NCBI RefSeq assembly: GCF_040096075.1
Contig: NZ_JBBMFJ010000013.1
Location: forward strand, 19,845-83,844
Reading direction: 5' to 3'
DNA from: Brotaphodocola faecis
GTDB lineage: Bacteria; Bacillota; Clostridia; Lachnospirales; Lachnospiraceae
DNA length: 64,000 nt
Shown here: in pieces, positions 1-7,963 of the stretch
Numbering within the stretch: the first letter of the stretch is position 1
How the letters are laid out: each line of letters starts with the position of its first letter
Made by a program: the position numbers and the translations under genes
The notes under the pieces: model-generated
What the model was told of the DNA's origin: nothing
Database searches by the model: none
The model's input: only the letters and a program-made list of their open reading frames with translations

Positions 1-24
1 TGCAATTACTACTTTCTTTTTCAT
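1..24 (-). CDS. 5' end of an unidentified gene (runs off the left edge)
   Basis: Only the first eight codons are present (MKKKVVIA on the - strand). The start is supported by a GAGGAG ribosome binding site at 31-36, seven bases upstream. The gene lies just downstream of the TetR gene on the same strand (52-bp gap), so it is probably co-transcribed with it and under its control. The lysine-rich start followed by hydrophobic residues would fit a membrane or nucleotide-binding protein, but no function can be assigned. Confidence 0.55.
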
Positions 25-76
25 AGCTGTCTCCTCTTATTTTCCACTTTTTATGATCGTGATTCTTTCATACTTA

Positions 77-706
77 TTACGAAATCAGGGCTCCATGCTT
101 AATCACTTCCAGGGAATCCAGATAACGTTTCCGGATCTGATCCAGCTGATCCGGCTGCTCATAGTAAAAGCGCACCGCTAAGATCAGGGATGTAACCCCC
201 AGCTGCAACACAACATTCAGTCCCTCCTCCGAACGTCTTGTAAACTGTTCCATGCGGATCCGCTTTGCGAGCCACTGGGTCATTTCTTCTTTTCCCGGGC
301 TTCCCATGGGGGGTCTGTATCCGATTTCAAAGCCCATGGCCCTGGTATTCTCCTGGTAGGAGCAGACATTGCGCACCAGCTCGATCATCTCCTTCGACTC
401 TTCCAGCTTGTGGATCGTAAACTCAAACAGCCACTCCAGCATGCCAAAGAGATCACCGCCATTTCTTTCCAGCTCCCTTTCGCAGCATTCCTGCATCTGT
501 CTTGCATTGTCCTCAAAAATATAGCGGACCACATCCTGCTTATCTTCAAAATAGGTGTAAAAGCTTCCGCGGGAAATATCCGCGTTCTGGATGATCTGGT
601 TGATGGAGGCCTTCTCAAAGGGAACTCGCGCAAATTCCTTGATGGCGGCCTGCCGGATCACCTGCTTTTTCGCTTCCGGAAGACGATAAAATCGTTCCGT
701 AGGCAT
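77..706 (-). CDS. TetR/AcrR family transcriptional regulator
   Basis: A 209-residue DNA-binding repressor. The N-terminal helix-turn-helix is clear: an AAIKEFA helix, then INQIIQNADISRGSFYTYF, the usual TetR recognition helix ending in a YxYF motif, followed by KQDVV. The C-terminal ligand domain has no recognisable specificity. The ATG at 706 is preferred over upstream in-frame starts because GGAGGAGG at 711-718 then has normal spacing. The gene precedes the partial gene at the left edge on the same strand, which is probably its target. Its own promoter (764-829) carries three TGACA-N3-TGTCA palindromes, so autorepression is likely. It is divergent from the LysR gene at 1003. The inducer is unknown; drug or fatty-acid sensing are the common roles in this family. 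Confidence 0.9.
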   Translation of the reverse strand: MPTERFYRLPEAKKQVIRQAAIKEFARVPFEKASINQIIQNADISRGSFYTYFEDKQDVVRYIFEDNARQMQECCERELERNGGDLFGMLEWLFEFTIHKLEESKEMIELVRNVCSYQENTRAMGFEIGYRPPMGSPGKEEMTQWLAKRIRMEQFTRRSEEGLNVVLQLGVTSLILAVRFYYEQPDQLDQIRKRYLDSLEVIKHGALIS

Positions 707-763
707 GTTAAGCACCTCCTCCCCGTTTCTCTTTTGTAAAAATAGTTCATATTGTTTATTTTA

Positions 764-829
764 TGACAATCTGTCACTTTTCAGTGTGACAATGTGTCAT
801 ATTATAATGACAGCCTGTCACATTGTCAA
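764..829 (-). promoter_or_regulatory. TetR promoter overlaid by three palindromic operators
   Basis: On the - strand a consensus -35 (TTGACA, 829-824) and a consensus -10 (TATAAT, 806-801) are separated by 17 bp. Three 13-bp palindromes of the form TGACA-N3-TGTCA lie at 764-776, 787-799 and 808-820, with start-to-start spacing of 23 and 21 bp. The last fills the -35/-10 spacer and the other two lie downstream near the transcription start. This is the geometry of a strongly repressed autoregulated promoter. That the adjacent TetR protein binds here is inferred. Confidence 0.85.
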
Positions 830-866
830 GAGCTCCGGAAATATTTTATAAATTCTTTACGGTTTT

Positions 867-883
867 CTAACGTTCTCCGTTAG
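867..883. promoter_or_regulatory. Inverted repeat upstream of the first LysR gene
   Basis: CTAACG-N5-CGTTAG lies in the TetR/LysR intergenic region, 120 bp before the LysR start. An imperfect further copy (CGTTAAG) follows at about 889-895. Position and symmetry fit a LysR autoregulatory site, but this is not demonstrated. Confidence 0.4.
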
Positions 884-1002
884 AGTTCCGTTAAGACCTT
901 TTTGAGAGCCGGCGCATTTTCTCATTTTGCTGTTACAATAAACTTGGAAATCCGTTTCTGAACTATGTGCAACGGTATGAAACAAAAATACGGAGGATGT
1001 CT

Positions 1003-1926
1003 ATGGACACCAGACAAATTGAATATATCCTGAAAATTGCAGAAGAAAACAACATCACCAAAGCAGCAGAAAAACTGTTCATCACCCAGTCTGCCTTAAA
1101 CCAGCAGCTCCTAAAACTGGAACGGGAACTGGGCACCCCGCTCTTCCAGCGCACCAAAAACAAATGGTGTCTGACGGATGCAGGGCGCATCTATGTGGAG
1201 GGCGCCAAAAAAATGATGCAGATCAAAAAAGATACCTACAACCAGCTCTACGACGTTTCCCGCCTGCGCAAGGGTCTTTTAAATATTGGCCTCTGCCCCG
1301 GCCGGGGGCTTGATATGTTCACTGCCATCTACCCGGAGCTTCACTGCACCATGCCAAACCTCACCGTGCGGCCTCTGGAAATGCGGGTATCCGCCCAGCA
1401 GGCTGCCATTGCCTCCGGGGAACTGGATGTAGGCTTTCAGGTTCTTTCCAGATCCGACTGGCAGAAGAACCAGTATGAAGTGCTCGGAAGCGAAGAGCTG
1501 ATCGCCATCATCCCGGCTGGCCACCCGGTGGCGCAAAAAGCCGCCCCGCCGGGAGAACTCCTGGCCACACTGGATTTAAACGAGCTCCGTTACGAGCCCT
1601 TTGTACTGATGGACCGCAATTCCACGCTGCGCAGCCTCTGTGACCAGATCTTTGCCCGGAGCGATTTCCAGCCAAACGTCCTGTTTGAAAGCAACAACAC
1701 CGCCGGTATTGTATCCCTGGTAAAATCCACCATCTGCTGCGGCATTGTTCCCTGGTACTATACAAGGATTCCATCAGATGAGCTGGCCTGTTTCCGTCTG
1801 CCGGGACATCCCACCTGGGACATTACCGTCAGTTACCCCACCACCGGCTACTTAAGCACCGGTGCCCGGGAATTCATCCGGCTCGCCAGTGAGTGGTGGA
1901 AAACGATCCAGCCGGATCAGATCTGA
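1003..1926 (+). CDS. LysR-type transcriptional regulator 1
   Basis: A 307-residue LysR protein: winged HTH at residues 1-60 (ITKAAEKLFITQSALNQQL recognition region) and a periplasmic-binding-like effector domain from about residue 90. The start is the ATG at 1003, which has GGAGG at 992-996; an upstream ATG in frame lacks a site. The DNA-binding domain is nearly identical to that of the LysR gene at 25929 and close to that at 23344, so these three are recent paralogues that may read similar boxes. The gene is convergent with the tct operon that follows (shared terminator at 1948-1996), and divergent from tetR. Its target is not obvious from position; the neighbouring tricarboxylate transporter is a guess. 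Confidence 0.92.
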   Translation: MDTRQIEYILKIAEENNITKAAEKLFITQSALNQQLLKLERELGTPLFQRTKNKWCLTDAGRIYVEGAKKMMQIKKDTYNQLYDVSRLRKGLLNIGLCPGRGLDMFTAIYPELHCTMPNLTVRPLEMRVSAQQAAIASGELDVGFQVLSRSDWQKNQYEVLGSEELIAIIPAGHPVAQKAAPPGELLATLDLNELRYEPFVLMDRNSTLRSLCDQIFARSDFQPNVLFESNNTAGIVSLVKSTICCGIVPWYYTRIPSDELACFRLPGHPTWDITVSYPTTGYLSTGAREFIRLASEWWKTIQPDQI

Positions 1927-1947
1927 ACATGATTCTCCTTTAACCCT

Positions 1948-1996
1948 AAAGGCCCCGCAAAAGCCGCCATCTCCGGCGGGCTTTCACGGGGCCTTT
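1948..1996. terminator. Bidirectional terminator
   Basis: A long stem (AAAGGCCCCG pairing with CGGGGCCTTT) enclosing a second internal GC-rich hairpin. It sits between the convergent lysR1 and tctC1 genes and can serve both. Confidence 0.75.
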
Positions 1997-2020
1997 GCTT
2001 CTGTTTTGCTGGATCAGCTG

Positions 2021-3064
2021 TTATTGGTCGATGCTGTCCGCAATTTCCTTGATGGTATTGTAGATCTGCTCATCGTTCTTTGCGGAATCCTCTGCATTTA
2101 AGTAGTATGGCATCATATCTACATTTGCAACCGCCTCAGAAGCCGTCGGATCAGCCAGGATCTTCTGTACCAGATCTTCATAGTAGGCAATCACATCGTC
2201 TGAGGTATCTGCCGGGAAGTAGAAGGAGAAATCACAGTCCGGATATACCAGATCTATACCCTGCTCCTTTAAGGTCGGGATATCTTTGATCATATCATAC
2301 CGCTCTTCGGTCGGAGCACCCAGGCAGGTAAACTGGCCTGCAGTCAGATAATCCTTACAGTTGATGTATGCGCCCGGCATCAGGTCAACCTGGCCGGAAA
2401 GCATTGCCGCAATCTTATCCGAGTTGGAGCCTACATCCACCAGATCCAGATCAATATCTGCCGCCTTCTCGAAGGCAAGCAGCTCGTAGTAGGTATATGC
2501 GCCAACCTCGGTGCATGCCTTTAACTGTCCCGGTGCTGCCTTTGCCGCAGCAATGAACTCGTCTAAGTCTTTATATTTCTCAGAGTTTACATACAGCTGC
2601 TGTGCCGGATCCTTTGCAAAGGTCGGGCCCAGCTTGAATGCCGTATAGTTGTAATCGGTAACGCCTGCGATATTGGCAACATTTACCAGATTGTGTCCAT
2701 ACAGAAAGGTCTGTCCGTCCGGAGCAGCTGCCAGGACCTGGTTTGCCGCTACAGAACCAGCTGCACCATTCGCGTTCACAACGATGAAGTCATGGCCGGT
2801 CAGCTCCTTTGCATATTGCGCGAATACACGGGCAGAAAGATCTGTGTTTCCGCCTGCGCCTGCAGGAACCACGATGGAAACCGTAGTGCTCGGTTCCCAT
2901 GCAGAGCCGCCGGTGCTGCCGGAAGCATCTGCCTGACTGCCGTCCGCCGTTGTCGTATTTCCGGCTGCTGCCGCAGTTGTATCCGATGTGCTGCTGCCTC
3001 CGCATGCTGCAAGACTAAAAGCCATGGTTCCTGCCATAACGGCCATAACAAGTTTTTTCTTCAT
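2021..3064 (-). CDS. tctC: Tripartite tricarboxylate transporter substrate-binding lipoprotein (copy 1)
   Basis: A 347-residue extracytoplasmic binding protein of the TctC/Bug family. It has a lipoprotein signal peptide with lipobox LAAC (Cys21), a low-complexity Thr/Ala/Gly linker to about residue 55, then the Bug fold with VSIVVPAGAGGNTDLSAR and the conserved binding loop region. It captures a carboxylate for the TctAB membrane pair encoded upstream in the same operon (order tctB-tctA-tctC on the - strand). The mature domain is almost identical to the copy at 11484-12539; only signal peptide and linker differ. GAGGAAGG lies upstream of the start. Ligand unknown: dicarboxylates, tricarboxylates and sugar acids are all used in this family, and the neighbourhood favours a sugar acid. 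Confidence 0.93.
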   Translation of the reverse strand: MKKKLVMAVMAGTMAFSLAACGGSSTSDTTAAAAGNTTTADGSQADASGSTGGSAWEPSTTVSIVVPAGAGGNTDLSARVFAQYAKELTGHDFIVVNANGAAGSVAANQVLAAAPDGQTFLYGHNLVNVANIAGVTDYNYTAFKLGPTFAKDPAQQLYVNSEKYKDLDEFIAAAKAAPGQLKACTEVGAYTYYELLAFEKAADIDLDLVDVGSNSDKIAAMLSGQVDLMPGAYINCKDYLTAGQFTCLGAPTEERYDMIKDIPTLKEQGIDLVYPDCDFSFYFPADTSDDVIAYYEDLVQKILADPTASEAVANVDMMPYYLNAEDSAKNDEQIYNTIKEIADSIDQ

Positions 3065-3133
3065 AATAAGTAAACCTTCCTCTTTCCGGGGTGCCTGCGC
3101 ACCCCTTTTTCTTTTATCAGGATTTTTCTGACA

Positions 3134-4639
3134 CTACATGCTCTGTTTTTTGATCTTGTACGCTTTTAATTCCTTCATGACGGTCCATACCAGAACTCCG
3201 ATGGCAACAAAGAAGAATGCATCAAAGATCGGTCTTGCAAAGAATGCGCCAAAGGACTTGTACTGCATGATGCCTCGTCTTAAGTAGGTTTCCAGCATCT
3301 CACCGATCAGGAAGCACAGAACAAACGGAGTAGTCGGCAGGCTGAATTTATGGTATACATAACCTACGATACCGAAGATCAGGATGGACTGTACATCAAA
3401 GATCCGGTTGTTGGTCGCATACGCGCCGACACAGCAAAGAACCAGGATCAGCGGAAGCAGGATGTGCTTCGGAACCTTTAATACCTGAACGAAGCCCTTG
3501 ATACAGGTCCACTCAACCACCAGCATGATCACGGTACACAGCATGCAGGCTGCGAAGATTCCATATACAACATCTGCATTTTTCACGAAAAGCAGCGGGC
3601 CTGCAGACAGTCCATGGATCAGGAAGCCGCCTAACATCATTGCGGTAACGCCGTCACCCGGGATACCAAGTACCAAAAGCGGGATCATAGCGCCTCCGAT
3701 GGTCGCGTTGTTGGCAGACTCAGTTGCTACAACACCGTCCGGGCAGCCCTTACCAAACTCCTCCGGATGCTTGGACATGTTCTTTGCGGTTACGTAAGAC
3801 AGCATACCAGAGGTAGAACCGCCGATACCTGGCAGAATACCGATACCGGTACCAATCAGGGAAGAACGGAAGAAGTTTGGCAGATGATACACAAATTCCT
3901 GCCAGCTAAAGCCAAAGCCTTTTACCTTCTTAATCGGGATGGTTTCTACACGTCCGCCCTTCATGCTCTCCGCGGTAACCAGGATATCCGCGATCGCAAA
4001 GATACCGATCAGGGTCGGAAGGGTGTCAAAGCCTGCCATCAGACTGGAAGAACCAAAGGTGAATCGCGGTGTTCCGTCAATCGGAGCCATACCGACCAGG
4101 GTAAACATCAGGCCGAACAGACCGGCCAGCAGACCGCGGATCATATTACCGGAAGAAAGGATCGCTACCATCGTCAGTGCGAAGAAGCAGATACCGAAGT
4201 TCTCAGCCGGAGTAAATTTCAGAGCGACATCCGCCAGAAGCGGTGCGCAGAAGGTTAAAATAATGAAGGAGAAAATGGAACCCAGAGCCGAGAACACAAT
4301 GCCAAGTCCCAGAGCCTTCATGGCTTCACCACGTTTTGCCATCGGATGACCGTCAAAACAGGTCGCAATGGAAGATGCCGTACCCGGCATATTTAACAGA
4401 ATCGCGGAGATCAGTCCACCGGAGATACCTCCGATATAAACCGCTACCAGCGTGTTCATACCCAAAGACGGCGTCATGCTGAAGGTTAACGGCAGCATCA
4501 GTGCTACTGCCATGGACGCGGACAGTCCCGGGATAGAACCAAATACAATACCAATCGCAACACCGGCAATCATCATAAGGATGGATACCGGATGTAAAAT
4601 ACCGACAAACGCACTTCCTAAAAGTCCCAATGCCTGCAT
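3134..4639 (-). CDS. tctA: Tripartite tricarboxylate transporter, large membrane subunit (copy 1)
   Basis: A 501-residue polytopic membrane protein of the TctA family. Family hallmarks visible are IVFGSIPGLSASMAVALMLP near the N terminus, the repeat GIGILPGIGGSTSGMLSY in the second half, and LVLGIPGDGVTAMMLGG. With TctB it forms the ion-driven carboxylate permease fed by TctC. GGAGG precedes the start at 4639. It lies 18 bp after tctB and 69 bp before tctC. The protein differs from the copy at 12658-14163 at only a small fraction of residues although many codons differ silently, which indicates purifying selection on both copies since duplication. Confidence 0.95.
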   Translation of the reverse strand: MQALGLLGSAFVGILHPVSILMMIAGVAIGIVFGSIPGLSASMAVALMLPLTFSMTPSLGMNTLVAVYIGGISGGLISAILLNMPGTASSIATCFDGHPMAKRGEAMKALGLGIVFSALGSIFSFIILTFCAPLLADVALKFTPAENFGICFFALTMVAILSSGNMIRGLLAGLFGLMFTLVGMAPIDGTPRFTFGSSSLMAGFDTLPTLIGIFAIADILVTAESMKGGRVETIPIKKVKGFGFSWQEFVYHLPNFFRSSLIGTGIGILPGIGGSTSGMLSYVTAKNMSKHPEEFGKGCPDGVVATESANNATIGGAMIPLLVLGIPGDGVTAMMLGGFLIHGLSAGPLLFVKNADVVYGIFAACMLCTVIMLVVEWTCIKGFVQVLKVPKHILLPLILVLCCVGAYATNNRIFDVQSILIFGIVGYVYHKFSLPTTPFVLCFLIGEMLETYLRRGIMQYKSFGAFFARPIFDAFFFVAIGVLVWTVMKELKAYKIKKQSM

Positions 4640-4657
4640 AATCTTTTGTCCTCCTTA

Positions 4658-5155
4658 TTATAATCGAATCGTAAAAACACCTGCCGGCAGCACGATCTTG
4701 AAACCATAACGGAACAGGAAAAAGACTGCCAGGGTAAACACTACATTGATCACGGCCAGACGGATGATATGCTTTCCGTCACGCTCATCATCCGGTGACA
4801 GCACCACCATCTGGAACATCAGGTACAGCAGAGTCGAAATGATAAATCCGATCGGCTGCAGGATAAACACATAACACAGAACCAGAATAATACTGGAAAT
4901 TACACGCTTGTAATCACAGTCCGGAATTTCCGCATGCTCCAGCTCCTTCGCATGCATTTTAAAATTTTTGATGCTTAAAAATGTCAGGATTGCTGCCAGA
5001 ATAAAGGTAACTGAACCGATTACCGTAGGCATGAAATCCGGTCCGATCTCCATAACTTTGGATTTCGGAAGCATCTGAGCCATGATTACCAGCAGGGCTC
5101 CCAATGCCATGAAAAATACGCCAACTACGATGTCTCCGTACTTTTTAAAGAACAT
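4658..5155 (-). CDS. tctB: Tripartite tricarboxylate transporter, small membrane subunit (copy 1)
   Basis: A 165-residue TctB-family protein with four predicted membrane helices. It starts MFFKKYGDIVVG and has the typical central basic loop and the DDERDGKH loop before the last helices. The start at 5155 is chosen because AAGGAG lies nine bases upstream and because the paralogue at 14676 starts at the same residue; longer in-frame extensions put the ribosome site inside the gene. First gene of the tctB-tctA-tctC operon. The leader at 5156-5382 holds no gene. Confidence 0.88.
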   Translation of the reverse strand: MFFKKYGDIVVGVFFMALGALLVIMAQMLPKSKVMEIGPDFMPTVIGSVTFILAAILTFLSIKNFKMHAKELEHAEIPDCDYKRVISSIILVLCYVFILQPIGFIISTLLYLMFQMVVLSPDDERDGKHIIRLAVINVVFTLAVFFLFRYGFKIVLPAGVFTIRL

Positions 5156-5382
5156 ACCTCTCATCTCCTTTTTGTTTTTCGGTGCTTTCTTCGCACCTCT
5201 TACCTGGATTATAACAACGCATTTTTCAAAATGGAAATTCGCCAAACTGCGATTTCAGAAAGTTTTTCTAAGAGTTTAGATGACGTTAAAAACCAGAATT
5301 TTCCATATATTTTCTGTTATGGAAGCATAAAGAAGCCATATAGAAGCCGAAAAAAACCGTACATTTTTCTATACACGCAAAA

Positions 5383-5424
5383 AACGGCGTATAAATTCAG
5401 AATATTCTGAATTTATACGCCGTT
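5383..5424 (-). terminator. Loopless 42-bp perfect palindrome, probable terminator
   Basis: Two 21-bp arms meet without any spacer (centre at 5403/5404). On the - strand the palindrome is followed by a T run (TTTTTT), and it lies 76 bp after the stop of the flavoprotein gene at 5501, which makes it that gene's terminator. The rest of 5156-5500 shows only the AT-rich leader of the tct operon, with no further gene seen. Confidence 0.7.
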
Positions 5425-5500
5425 CTCTCATTCATGCCTCAACTGCCTGCATCCTTTTGCGTATTTCTGTTATTTCCCGCAATCTCCGCATTTCCTGCTG

Positions 5501-6757
5501 TTATGCTTCTGTTTTTGCTGCTTCGCTTTCCTCTTCTTTCAACTCGCCGCGCATATACTTATCCATGGCATCTGCCACCATCTTTGCGTAAGCTGTTGCC
5601 TGCACAACCGTCTTGGCTCCTAATACCACATCGCCTGCCGCAAAAATGCCCGGATGAGTCGTCTCGCCAAAGCTGTTGGTTACCAGAAGACCGTTCGCCG
5701 AAGCCTTTAAACCCTCGGTTGTGTTGACCAGCTTGCTCTTCGGGCCCTGGCTAATGGAAATGATGACGCTGTCGGCCTTCACCTGAACCGGGGTCTTGTC
5801 GTAACCGGTCTGATTGCCTTCCTCATCGAACAGGATCTTTTTGAATACCGGACCATCGTCGTTGATTTCCACCGGCTGCCAGCCAAATTCCAGCTGGGCT
5901 CCGTCTAACTTCGCATAGGTTGTCTCATGATCACTTGCATTGCTGGTCAGCCCTCTTGCGTACAGAGTTACATGACGGCTGCCTTTGCGCAGGGCTGTTC
6001 TTGCCACATCCATTGCGGAGTTGCCCATGCCAATAATGGCCACGGTATTGCCCAGATCATAGGAATCCGGGTTTGCCAGATAGTCGATTGCGAAATGGAC
6101 ATTACCAAGAGACTCACCCTTAATGCCCAGGGTCTTCGGTCTCCACACACCGGTTCCAATGAAGATGCTCTGATAGCCATCCCGGAACAGATCCTTGATT
6201 TCCAGCGCCCCACCAATGGTGGTATTTGGGCGGATCTTAATGCCGATCTCTCGAAGCTTCAGCTTATAACGCTCCAGAATGGACTTCGGCAGGCGGAACG
6301 CCGGAATGCCGTACTGCAGCACGCCGCCGATCTTATCTCTGGAATCAAAGATGGTCACGCCATAGCCCTTCTTCGCCAGCAGGATGGCGATGGTAATACC
6401 AGCAGGACCCGCGCCAATGACGGCAACTTTCTTGCCATTCTTCGGCTGACACGGAATCTGCATTTTATCAAAATAAGTATCGGAAACATAATTCTCAATG
6501 CTGCTGATGTGAACCGGCTCGCCCTTACGGCCCAGCACGCAATGACCTTCACACTGGTTCTCATGATTGCAGACCAGGGAACAGATCATGGACATGGGAT
6601 TGTTCTCAAAGAGCATCTCCCCCGCCTCGTTTAAATTTCCTTCCTTAAATGCCTTGATCATCATAGGGATCGGGGTATGGATCGGACATCCCTGCATACA
6701 CATCGGTTTCTTGCAATTCAGACAACGGTTTGCTTCATTAATTACATGTACTGCCAT
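5501..6757 (-). CDS. GltD-like NAD(P)/FAD-dependent oxidoreductase
   Basis: A 418-residue flavoprotein resembling the small subunit of glutamate synthase and related electron-transfer oxidoreductases. The N terminus has an iron-sulfur cysteine cluster (Cys12, Cys15, Cys20, Cys24, with a second group near residues 59-73). It is followed by an FAD-binding GAGPAG motif at about 113-118 and an NAD(P)-binding IIGMGNSAMD segment in the middle. The C-terminal FAD motif ends in GIFAAGDVV. No large glutamate synthase subunit is nearby, so it probably passes electrons to another partner, as in many clostridial stand-alone homologues. AAAGGGAG precedes the start. It is bounded by terminators on both sides, so it is likely monocistronic. 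Confidence 0.85.
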   Translation of the reverse strand: MAVHVINEANRCLNCKKPMCMQGCPIHTPIPMMIKAFKEGNLNEAGEMLFENNPMSMICSLVCNHENQCEGHCVLGRKGEPVHISSIENYVSDTYFDKMQIPCQPKNGKKVAVIGAGPAGITIAILLAKKGYGVTIFDSRDKIGGVLQYGIPAFRLPKSILERYKLKLREIGIKIRPNTTIGGALEIKDLFRDGYQSIFIGTGVWRPKTLGIKGESLGNVHFAIDYLANPDSYDLGNTVAIIGMGNSAMDVARTALRKGSRHVTLYARGLTSNASDHETTYAKLDGAQLEFGWQPVEINDDGPVFKKILFDEEGNQTGYDKTPVQVKADSVIISISQGPKSKLVNTTEGLKASANGLLVTNSFGETTHPGIFAAGDVVLGAKTVVQATAYAKMVADAMDKYMRGELKEEESEAAKTEA

Positions 6758-6913
6758 AGCTTACTCTCCCTTTTTGTTCTTTTATATTCAACATTTTCTC
6801 AACTACGGCTTTATTTTACACCTGCTGTATTCTGTATACAAGTTAAGTTAAAAAGCCAACGAGTATTTTTGAATTTCATACAATGTGCAGATTTCCTATA
6901 CCCGGAATGCACG

Positions 6914-6950
6914 AAAAAACGGCTTAAATCCGTGGAATTCAAGCCGTTTT
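6914..6950 (-). terminator. Terminator of the permease-esterase operon
   Basis: The stem AAAACGGCTT pairs with AAGCCGTTTT. On the - strand it is followed by a T run, and it lies about 50 bp beyond the esterase stop. Confidence 0.75.
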
Positions 6951-6996
6951 CTGTATGGATTTCAAAACATATGGGGTTGTTAATTAACGAACAGTT

Positions 6997-7920
6997 TTAT
7001 TTCAGATACCGATCAAAGAATGCTATCTGCAGCTCCTTGGTAGCATCCTGGAAGAACTCTCTGGTTCCATGGCCTGCGCCCGGAATCACATAGTAATCCA
7101 CCTTATCTTCCATGCCTGCATCCACAATTTTCTGATACAGACGCTCACTGCTGTCCTCAACCGGCACAAGCGGATCATTGTCGCCGTGAAGGATCTGGAT
7201 CGGGCACATACCCGGATTCACCATATTCACCGGACTTGCCATTGCTCCACGCTCTTTCATGGTCGCCGGGTCTCCGCCCAACAGGCAGCCGCCATGGGTC
7301 TCCTCTACCTTATGCCAGCGGAAGTTCGGATCGGAAAATTTCTTTTCCTCCACTTCCATCAGCGCCGGAATATCCACCGGTCCGAACATGTCACAGCAGG
7401 CCTGAACCTTGGAAGAATAACCGCTGCACTCCTCGCTGTCAAAGCCGTCCTGGTTCATAGCTGCCGCTGCAGCCAGATGTCCGCCGGCAGAACGTCCAAA
7501 GATTCCAATCCGGTCCGGATCAATCTCAAATTCTGCCGCATGGGCACGGACAAAGCGGATTGCGGTCTTCACATCGATCAGCTGGTCCGGATAATGCCCC
7601 TCGGCACTGCTGCGGTAGTAGATAGACACAACTACATAACCGGCATTTGCGAACTCTGTCATCTCTCCCAGCATCAGGTTTTTATCGCAGCCCTTCCAGC
7701 CACCGCCCGGAATCCATACCAGCGCAGGCTTTGGGGTGTGATCCTCTTTCGGATCATCCTCACCGACAGCAGCACGCATCTCGCTGTTTCCGTTCTGGAG
7801 CAGCACGGAAAGTTTCAGCTCCAGCGGATTGCCTTCCAGATCTTTCACTGTGGAATACACGATGTTATCCATCAGGGTCAGCGCTTTTTTGCTGGTACCC
7901 GGGTTAAAAATTGCTTTCAT
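6997..7920 (-). CDS. Alpha/beta hydrolase (acetyl-esterase-like)
   Basis: A 307-residue serine hydrolase of the alpha/beta fold, hormone-sensitive-lipase/acetylesterase type. The oxyanion segment reads WIPGGGWKG and the nucleophile elbow is GRSAG. The acid is probably the Asp in HGDNDPLVP and the base the His in GAGHGTREF, in the right order. No signal peptide, so cytoplasmic. It is the second gene of an operon with the SLC13-type permease (43-bp gap), which suggests it hydrolyses an ester or lactone of the imported carboxylate; that role is inference. GAGGAG upstream supports the start. Confidence 0.85.
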   Translation of the reverse strand: MKAIFNPGTSKKALTLMDNIVYSTVKDLEGNPLELKLSVLLQNGNSEMRAAVGEDDPKEDHTPKPALVWIPGGGWKGCDKNLMLGEMTEFANAGYVVVSIYYRSSAEGHYPDQLIDVKTAIRFVRAHAAEFEIDPDRIGIFGRSAGGHLAAAAAMNQDGFDSEECSGYSSKVQACCDMFGPVDIPALMEVEEKKFSDPNFRWHKVEETHGGCLLGGDPATMKERGAMASPVNMVNPGMCPIQILHGDNDPLVPVEDSSERLYQKIVDAGMEDKVDYYVIPGAGHGTREFFQDATKELQIAFFDRYLK

Positions 7921-7963
7921 AGTTCATTCTCCTCGTTCATTTTGCCATATCTGTAACTATTCC

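Noticed and set aside
5156..5245. 30-residue N-terminal extension of TctB copy 1
   Set aside because: The paralogue at 14179-14676 shares sequence only from MFFKKYGD, and the ribosome site lies just before that codon in both.
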